10,656 bases of DNA. It comes from JAFGIT01 sp016929465 [NCBI: Candidatus Coatesbacteria bacterium]. GTDB taxonomy: Bacteria > B130-G9. The translations under genes were made by a program, and so were the position numbers. Below are positions 5,618 through 10,656 of the stretch, one piece after another (within the stretch, counting starts at the first letter, position 1; each line of letters opens with the position of its first letter). A model generated the notes under the pieces. That model had not been told where the DNA came from and did no database searches. It saw only the letters and a program-made list of their open reading frames with translations. The stretch lies in contig JAFGIT010000229.1 in NCBI GenBank assembly GCA_016929465.1, forward strand, positions 1 through 10,656, in the 5' to 3' direction.

Positions 5618-7714
5618 ATGGGACAATTCTCTAGGCGAGTTCTTCGCTTCGCGTTGGTGGTTGTCATACTGGGCCTTTCTGGCCTTGTATTTGCACAACA
5701 GGGCCCAGAGATCTATATCACTATAACAAGTCCGTCTCTTATGAGGGAAGAGCCGGCCGCGGATGGCACATTCAATATCCAGTGGACAGATGGCAGCTTT
5801 GGCTACATCACCCTCTTCTACGATTCGGATACCGAAGAGGGCGGCGAGGTTCAGATCAATCCCTTCGCGTTTCCAGCTTTGGAGTTCTCCAATTTCGCTT
5901 GGAACACGAGCAGCATGCCGAACCTCACCGAATGGTACATCGTCGGCAAAATCAGAATGTCGCTCGATGAGAGCGAGGAGTGGATAGACGTTTCCTACAG
6001 CATCGGCACCGTTTACATCAACCGAGTGCTGGAGCCTGTAATAAGGGTGGGTCCCGACACTAATGTTACTGCGGATAGGGCGATAACACTCTCATTCCAG
6101 CTCAGGGGCGTGGGCTATTATTATCTATTTTATGACGTGGATAGGGAGCCCGGTGGCGAAGGCGTCATCATGGGTCCTTCGAGCATGTTCACATACCCCG
6201 ACTTCACGCCGGCAACTTTCGACTGGGAAACGAAGGACCTCCCCCACGGCCAGAGCTACTACATCGTGGGTAGGACAAAGAGCAGCACGAGCAGCTCTGA
6301 ATGGTCATATTCAGAGACTTCTTTGGGGAAAATCACCATAGACCACACTCAGAGCTACTACATAAACGTTCAGGAACCATCCGGGATCGAGTATCTACCG
6401 GTAGGGGACTCGTTCCAGGTCTATTGGGAAGACCACGACCCGAACGTTCTTGCCTACGTTAACTTCTATACCGATACGGATATAGATGATGATCCATCGG
6501 ATGATGTCAGACGTACCCCCCTCCCGATAGCAATATCAGGCACACAGAACAACACGACTATAACGTTCAATGATCTCAGTGATCAGGGCGGTAATATCTA
6601 CTATGTCATCGGAAGAATTGTCGAAAGCAATCAAGGCAACGGCGGGGAAATCCTCGCTGAGGGATATGCAAAGGGCAATATAGTCCTGTATCGTGCTGAG
6701 GGACAGGATACGACTCCGCCGGCTGCGGTTCAGGACCTGAGGGCTGAACCCTGGGGAGACGGCGCGAATGTTACTCTGAGGTGGACCGCTCCCGGAGACG
6801 ACGGCAATTATGGCACCGCCTCATCCTATAACATCCGGTACTCGACCACATTGTTCGAGAACGACGCTGACTTCGCCAGTGGGACCCAGGTGCCTTATAT
6901 TGACACTGTGACCGGCAATATTCCGCTGGAGTCTGGTAACTTGCAGATGGCTGTTGCTCGGGGTCTTTCGCCCTCCACGGTTTATTATTTTGCACTGAAG
7001 GCAACTGACGATGCAGGCAATATCTCACCAATGTCGAACATCGCGTGGACAGACCCATCACTGCCGGTCGAGCTATCGTCATTCGAAGCGGTCCCTGGGG
7101 TCGGTCAGATAATACTCAAGTGGACGACGGCTTCCGAGCGGGATGCAATGGGCTGGCACGTTGCGAGAGCGGACCAGGCAAACGGCGAGTTCAGCATCAT
7201 AACCAACAAGTTGATCCTGGCTTCGGGGACAAGCGCCGAGCCGCATAGCTACAGCTACACCGATACGGCTGTGACGGCAGGAACGACATACTATTACAAG
7301 TTGGTGCTCTACAATCTCGATGGCAGCCGGGAAGAGAGTCTTGTGGTTTCTGGCTCCCCGCTCCTTTCGCCAACGGATCCCATCTCCGATCAATATCCTC
7401 TGATCCTGGCCGGCGGCTTCATGGGCTCGGTAATCGAAACCTCGACAGGCGGCCAATTGACCATCATGGCCATGGTCGATCCACATACAGGATCAGGTCA
7501 AATCGAGAAGGTGGAGTTGCTCTACATGGGAATTCCAGCGGCCGAGCTCTATGACGACGGGACCCATGGGGACGATGTCGCGGGAGACAATATCTTCCAC
7601 GCGACCGTTGATGTCGGACCCGGACTCGCAGCAGGAGATTATATCCTGGAGATCGTCGCCACCGACACGGACGGCAACCAGAGCCCGGTGTTCCCATACG
7701 TGACGGTAAGGTGA
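5618..7714 (+). CDS. Secreted multi-domain protein with fibronectin-III-like modules
   Basis: A 698-aa exported protein. Residues 1-26 form a signal peptide (RR in the n-region, a hydrophobic core, cleavage predicted after VFA). Residues about 32-134, 139-241 and 247-358 look like three diverged copies of one beta module: each carries an acidic FYDxD-type loop (LFYDSD, LFYDVD, NFYTDTD) and ends with a WYIVGKI / YYIVGRT / YYVIGRI strand. Residues about 365-480 are a fibronectin type III domain (TPPAAVQDL, VTLRWTAPGDDG, YYFALKATDDAGN). Residues 482-580 form a second Fn3-like module of the LPVELSSFEA...LKWTTASE type that is common in FCB-group secreted proteins. The C-terminal part (about 590-698) is an Ig-like domain with LYDDGTHGDDVAGDNIF, resembling the tail of many exported proteins. 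No type IX secretion tail, LPXTG, PEP-CTERM or membrane anchor is visible. It is probably a surface or extracellular binding protein; its ligand is unknown. The gene stands alone between its own promoter and a strong terminator. Confidence 0.9.
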   Translation: MGQFSRRVLRFALVVVILGLSGLVFAQQGPEIYITITSPSLMREEPAADGTFNIQWTDGSFGYITLFYDSDTEEGGEVQINPFAFPALEFSNFAWNTSSMPNLTEWYIVGKIRMSLDESEEWIDVSYSIGTVYINRVLEPVIRVGPDTNVTADRAITLSFQLRGVGYYYLFYDVDREPGGEGVIMGPSSMFTYPDFTPATFDWETKDLPHGQSYYIVGRTKSSTSSSEWSYSETSLGKITIDHTQSYYINVQEPSGIEYLPVGDSFQVYWEDHDPNVLAYVNFYTDTDIDDDPSDDVRRTPLPIAISGTQNNTTITFNDLSDQGGNIYYVIGRIVESNQGNGGEILAEGYAKGNIVLYRAEGQDTTPPAAVQDLRAEPWGDGANVTLRWTAPGDDGNYGTASSYNIRYSTTLFENDADFASGTQVPYIDTVTGNIPLESGNLQMAVARGLSPSTVYYFALKATDDAGNISPMSNIAWTDPSLPVELSSFEAVPGVGQIILKWTTASERDAMGWHVARADQANGEFSIITNKLILASGTSAEPHSYSYTDTAVTAGTTYYYKLVLYNLDGSREESLVVSGSPLLSPTDPISDQYPLILAGGFMGSVIETSTGGQLTIMAMVDPHTGSGQIEKVELLYMGIPAAELYDDGTHGDDVAGDNIFHATVDVGPGLAAGDYILEIVATDTDGNQSPVFPYVTVR

Positions 7715-7777
7715 GATAGCCGTTTAGTCGATGAGGATACCGGAGATATTTCCGGGCTTTAGTGTTCATGTTTATTC

Positions 7778-7811
7778 AAAGGCCGGGCAGCGTGGGCTGC
7801 CTGGCCTTTTT
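7778..7811 (+). terminator. Rho-independent terminator
   Basis: The stem GGCCGGGCAGC (7781-7791) pairs with GCTGCCTGGCC (7796-7806) with one G-U pair and a GTGG loop. It is flanked by AAA and followed by TTTTT (7807-7811). It ends the transcript of the secreted-protein gene 64 nt after its stop. A weaker CCGGA/TCCGG hairpin (7740-7755) precedes it. Confidence 0.9.
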
Positions 7812-7896
7812 CATTCTGTGAGGAAAAGCCCATCATAACCGAAGCCACTGGGCGTTCCGAGACGAATTCGACCGTCGTTTAGACGGCGAGGAGGCC

Positions 7897-8586
7897 ATGA
7901 AGGTCAATATTCTCCATAGCTGGGAATTGTCATACACGAGGGCCGCAGACCTACAACGGGAGTTGGCGCTCCGTATCATCAGGGAGAACCACGTCGATCG
8001 GCATTCGCTGAGACATGTTGCGGGGACGGACGTGTCATATTCACGGGCAACCAACCGGTGCTACTGCGGCGTCTCGGTGCTCAGCTATCCAGACTTGAAT
8101 GTGGTTCTCGAGGAGACCGCGGTTGTGGAGGCCACGTTTCCGTATATTCCGGGGCTGCTTTCATTCAGAGAAATCCCCGGTCTGATCGATGTCTTCGAAG
8201 CGCTTCGAATCACGCCAGATCTCATCATCGTTGATGGGCAGGGACTTGCTCATCCGAGAAGACTTGGACTGGCATGTCACCTCGGGCTAATCCTGGATAT
8301 ACCGACCATCGGCTGTGCTAAGTCGAGGCTGATCGGCGAGCATGAGATGCCTGCCGCCACAAAGGGTGCCCAGTCTGACCTGTTGGACAAGGGAGAGAAG
8401 GTCGGCGTTGTCCTGAGGAGCAGGACTGGTGTATCTCCAGTCTATGTATCGATAGGTCACAGGATTGACCTTACGACGGCAGCCGAACTCGTGCTGAACT
8501 GCTGCCCGAAGTATCGGCTGCCTGAAACGACCAGGGCAGCTCACCGCCTCGTGTATTCGCTGATGAGGGAACACGAGCAGCAGTAA
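7897..8586 (+). CDS. nfi: Endonuclease V
   Basis: A 229-aa cytoplasmic DNA-repair nuclease. The family cuts DNA at the second phosphodiester bond 3' of deoxyinosine (deaminated adenine) and some other lesions, with Mg2+. Visible family motifs are GTDVSY with the catalytic Asp45, FPYIPGLLSFRE with Tyr83 and Glu92, VDGQGLAHPRRLGLACHLG with Asp113 and His119, and IPTIGCAKSRL with Lys142. These correspond to the metal- and substrate-binding residues of E. coli and Thermotoga endonuclease V. MDKGE-like LDKGE, GHR (187-189) and YRLPETTRAAH follow as in E. coli, and the length is normal (E. coli 223 aa). The start is supported by GAGGAGG just upstream: a GAGG lies 5 nt before the ATG. A short hairpin CCGTC-GTTTA-GACGG (7872-7886) sits directly before this site. 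No promoter is obvious in 7812-7896. The gene appears to be a single-gene unit following the terminator at 7778-7811. Confidence 0.96.
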   Translation: MKVNILHSWELSYTRAADLQRELALRIIRENHVDRHSLRHVAGTDVSYSRATNRCYCGVSVLSYPDLNVVLEETAVVEATFPYIPGLLSFREIPGLIDVFEALRITPDLIIVDGQGLAHPRRLGLACHLGLILDIPTIGCAKSRLIGEHEMPAATKGAQSDLLDKGEKVGVVLRSRTGVSPVYVSIGHRIDLTTAAELVLNCCPKYRLPETTRAAHRLVYSLMREHEQQ

Positions 8587-8601
8587 GGGCAAGCTTGAGA
8601 C

Positions 8602-8658
8602 TTAGGATAGGAGGCTCGGGGGCGGCCAAGGCCACCCCCAAACTCGGATGTATCCTAA
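8602..8658. terminator. Possible bidirectional terminator between convergent genes
   Basis: The 75-nt gap between the convergent stops of nfi and the peptidase-like gene holds nested inverted repeats. Outer arms are TTAGGATA (8602-8609) and TATCCTAA (8651-8658). The inner hairpin is GGGGG-C-GGC-CAAG-GCC-A-CCCCC (8618-8639). The position suits a shared transcription barrier, but there is no clear T-run on either side, so it may act by structure only. Confidence 0.5.
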
Positions 8659-8661
8659 ACT

Positions 8662-10656
8662 CTAGTAAACGATGAAGCTCCACGACGCGATCGCGACATT
8701 GCTCTTGAAGTTCATTGTCCCGGGATCGGTAAAGGCTGCATACCAGACATAATTGCCCGGCTGCAAAGCCGGCAACTGCTGCTTCACCAGCTCGTAACTG
8801 GGAACGGAGAAGCCCGATGAAAGCGGGAATGAACTCAAGAATGGAGCGATCTGATCGCTGAACGACGGATAGTACAGCCATACACCACCCGGACAAGTGA
8901 GCGCGACATAGAGGTCAACGTCTGCAGTTGGGCCGTTGTTTGTGCAACTTATCCAGAGAATATGCCAACCACCCTGGCTATATGTGTTGCTGTTGAGATT
9001 CAGGTCAGTATCAATGGGATTTGAGCCATAGACGCTCGGGCCTGTATTCACTCCGCTCGAAGGCTCGCGAACCTGTCCGCCCATTCCATCGTAGAAGTAG
9101 AAGTAATACGTGTGTGAGCCCTCGTTGAGATTCGTCGAATACCGATATGTCCCGTTCGCTGCAGCGCCTTCCATTAATGTCAGAGGGTGCTTGACCCCAT
9201 CTACATAGACCACGCCAGTAGCGGGCTCATCACCGTCTGCATCGTAATAATGAACTCCATAGGTGAACTCCTGCGCCCTATTGCCAGCCTCCGGATCGAC
9301 GCCTGCATCTGTCAGAACAGGGGGAGTGTTTCCGGCGCCAACCTCTGGACCGGAGTAGTCGCCGCTCTCTGGTGCCCTCGCGACTGCACCTGACTGATCC
9401 TCGAAACGGAAATAGAAATTGTGTGTGCCCTGAGACAGGTGGGTGTTGTACGCATAGACGCCATCGTGTGGATCGCCCGATATCAGGGCCATTCCGTTTT
9501 CCTCACCGTCTATCACCACGACGCCCGTGGCCGGAGAGTCTCCATCCCCGTCATAGTATCTTGCTGAATAGACGAAATTCGTGTCCGTCGTCCCGCTCTC
9601 AGGGTTTACGCCGGCGTCAGCGAGCAGTGGCTCTATATTCCCCTCTTGCACCGTGGGGCCCGAATACGTGCCGGAATCCGGAAGACGGTCCGTCCCACCT
9701 GAGCCGTCGCTGCATGTGAAATAGTAGCTATGGACGCCAACGGTTAGCTGGTTCGTCTGGAATCTGTAGAATCCTTGATAGGGAGAACCATCGTAGAGGC
9801 TCATCGGAACCTTCGTCCCATCGATGGTGACGCTTATCTCCGTCGGAGTATCCGCATTGGCGTCGTCGTAATACACCTTATAGGTAAAGGTTGTGCCAGG
9901 CCTCGCGATCGTCGGCCAAACCTCACCCTCGGAAAGGACCGGCGCGATGTTCGCCCCACCAATTGTCGGTCCTGAGAAGCTTCCGGAGGTTGGCGATCTC
10001 GCCGAAAGAGAGTCTGCATCTTCGAAGTAGAAGTAGAATGTGTGGCTGCCGGAGCTCAGGGTCGTCGAGTAATGGTATTCGCCGTCCGCCGCTGTCCCGG
10101 ATGCAAGTGACATAACATAGGGAGTCTCATCTATGAATACATTCTTTATGGTCGGTGCGGTCTCGTCGGGATCCTGATAGTGCACCGAATAGGTGAACGT
10201 CGTCGAGATCGAGCCGGCAAATGGTGCAACACCGCCGCCGCTCAAAGTCGGAGCCTTTGTCCCGCTTTCCTCCGCTCCGGTCACGACGAGCGAATACGCC
10301 TGAGGCCCCTCCGGTGTGTTGTGTCCCCGCACTCTGATGGTGTAGTCGCCGGCCGATGGATAGCGGATATATACACACTCTTCGACGTTCAGCCTGTCGT
10401 GGTCGCCGCCAGGAACGGAGAGACCATAGCTGAACCAGTTGCCGCGATATTGATCTCCGTTGGGTGCTGTCACGAGCAGGTCCAGGTCATTGACGAGGTT
10501 CGTCTGCGCTGACTCGAGCGACGGATAGTCGGTCCATACAAGCGTGACCTTGAGCATCTGGGCGGAGGAGACTGTAAGAACGTAATCGTCATAGCTTCCT
10601 GTTTGAAGGCCCGGGCTGACGTCCCAGACCGTCAAAGGCGTGCTGTCGCCATCGAA
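8662..10656 (-). CDS. C-terminal part of a secreted repeat protein, probably an S8 (subtilisin-like) peptidase; 5' end outside the window
   Basis: The frame is open to the right edge, so 664 aa are visible and the start is missing; a TTG at 10635 is internal. Numbering from the edge, residues about 10-127 match the beta-sandwich domain that commonly follows the catalytic domain of S8 peptidases: KVTLVWTDYP, LVNDLDLLVTAPNG, DRLNVEECV, and AGDYTIRVRGHN with GPQAYSLVVTG. Residues about 135-546 are four tandem repeats of 102-104 aa. Residues about 550-664 form a C-terminal domain with LYYPSFS and GNYVWYAAFTDPG motifs, homologous in pattern to the N-terminal domain of the protein at 250-1956. The protein ends in WSFIVY followed by TAG. 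No membrane anchor or sorting tail is seen. The catalytic Asp/His/Ser and the signal peptide would lie beyond the window; the peptidase assignment is inferred from the domain next to it. It is convergent with nfi. Confidence 0.85.
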   Translation of the reverse strand, partial: FDGDSTPLTVWDVSPGLQTGSYDDYVLTVSSAQMLKVTLVWTDYPSLESAQTNLVNDLDLLVTAPNGDQYRGNWFSYGLSVPGGDHDRLNVEECVYIRYPSAGDYTIRVRGHNTPEGPQAYSLVVTGAEESGTKAPTLSGGGVAPFAGSISTTFTYSVHYQDPDETAPTIKNVFIDETPYVMSLASGTAADGEYHYSTTLSSGSHTFYFYFEDADSLSARSPTSGSFSGPTIGGANIAPVLSEGEVWPTIARPGTTFTYKVYYDDANADTPTEISVTIDGTKVPMSLYDGSPYQGFYRFQTNQLTVGVHSYYFTCSDGSGGTDRLPDSGTYSGPTVQEGNIEPLLADAGVNPESGTTDTNFVYSARYYDGDGDSPATGVVVIDGEENGMALISGDPHDGVYAYNTHLSQGTHNFYFRFEDQSGAVARAPESGDYSGPEVGAGNTPPVLTDAGVDPEAGNRAQEFTYGVHYYDADGDEPATGVVYVDGVKHPLTLMEGAAANGTYRYSTNLNEGSHTYYFYFYDGMGGQVREPSSGVNTGPSVYGSNPIDTDLNLNSNTYSQGGWHILWISCTNNGPTADVDLYVALTCPGGVWLYYPSFSDQIAPFLSSFPLSSGFSVPSYELVKQQLPALQPGNYVWYAAFTDPGTMNFKSNVAIASWSFIVY
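9019..10254 (-). repeat. Four tandem ~103-codon protein repeats
   Basis: Units on the minus strand: 10254-9949, 9948-9637, 9636-9328 and 9327-9019. Each begins with a PxL element (for example APTL, APVL, EPLL, PPVL). It then shows FxYxVxYxD (FTYSVHYQD, FTYKVYYDD, FVYSARYYD, FTYGVHYYD), a V-x-IDG or V-DG strand, GxYxY/F, a GxHxxYF element, and an R-x-P-x-SG...GP linker. The copies are strongly diverged but keep length and phase, which suggests Ig-like beta domains forming a stalk. Their boundaries differ from those of the flanking domains. Confidence 0.85.

Noticed and set aside
7079-7486. 135-aa open frame on the minus strand
   Set aside because: It lies antisense to the Fn3 and C-terminal modules of the real gene and has no recognisable domain or ribosome site.
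5618-7714. Type IX secretion cargo
   Set aside because: The PVELSSF module is often seen in such proteins, but no C-terminal type IX sorting domain is present; the protein ends right after an Ig-like strand.
9019-10254. CRISPR-like or DNA-level tandem repeat
   Set aside because: The periodicity of about 306-312 nt is at protein level with strongly diverged DNA; there are no short identical repeats with spacers.

Overview
The window looks like chromosomal DNA of a Gram-negative-type bacterium from a poorly cultivated lineage. It carries bacterial-type mnmE, mnmG and endonuclease V genes, Shine-Dalgarno sites and sigma-70-like TTGACA promoters. TGA is used as a stop codon and GC content is moderate. 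The large secreted proteins are built from PKD, SUMF1, fibronectin-III and 'PVELSSF'-type modules, a style common in FCB-group bacteria and related candidate phyla. The sequence alone does not allow a species or phylum to be named.

Layout, left to right. Positions 1-249 hold two stem-loops at the left edge and a clear promoter. Positions 250-1956 (+) encode a secreted protein: signal peptide, a domain I do not recognise, two PKD domains and a SUMF1/FGE-like domain without the catalytic cysteines. Its 3' end overlaps by 102 nt the 3' end of a convergent gene pair on the minus strand, mnmE (5273-3849) followed by mnmG (3765-1855). These encode the two partners of the tRNA wobble-uridine modification complex and probably form one operon, with a promoter candidate at about 5327-5355. 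A 344-nt divergent intergenic region (5274-5617) follows, with a second TTGACA promoter driving a 698-aa secreted multi-domain protein (5618-7714) that ends at a strong intrinsic terminator (7778-7811). Next is endonuclease V (nfi, 7897-8586). A stem-loop between convergent genes separates it from a minus-strand gene (8662 to beyond the right edge). The visible part of that gene is the C-terminal half of a secreted protein, probably a subtilisin-like (S8) peptidase, with four tandem repeats of about 103 aa and a C-terminal domain.

The three conserved intracellular genes act in tRNA modification and nucleic-acid repair. The three secreted proteins are interspersed and probably unrelated to them in function. 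The most interesting link is that the N-terminal domain of the first secreted protein and the C-terminal domain of the last are recognisably the same fold-sized module of about 113 aa, in proteins about 8 kb apart. I found no CRISPR array, IS element, tRNA, rRNA, phage or defence system, and nothing that amounts to a convincing new multi-gene system. The noteworthy points concern domain architecture, gene overlap and sequence divergence in MnmE.
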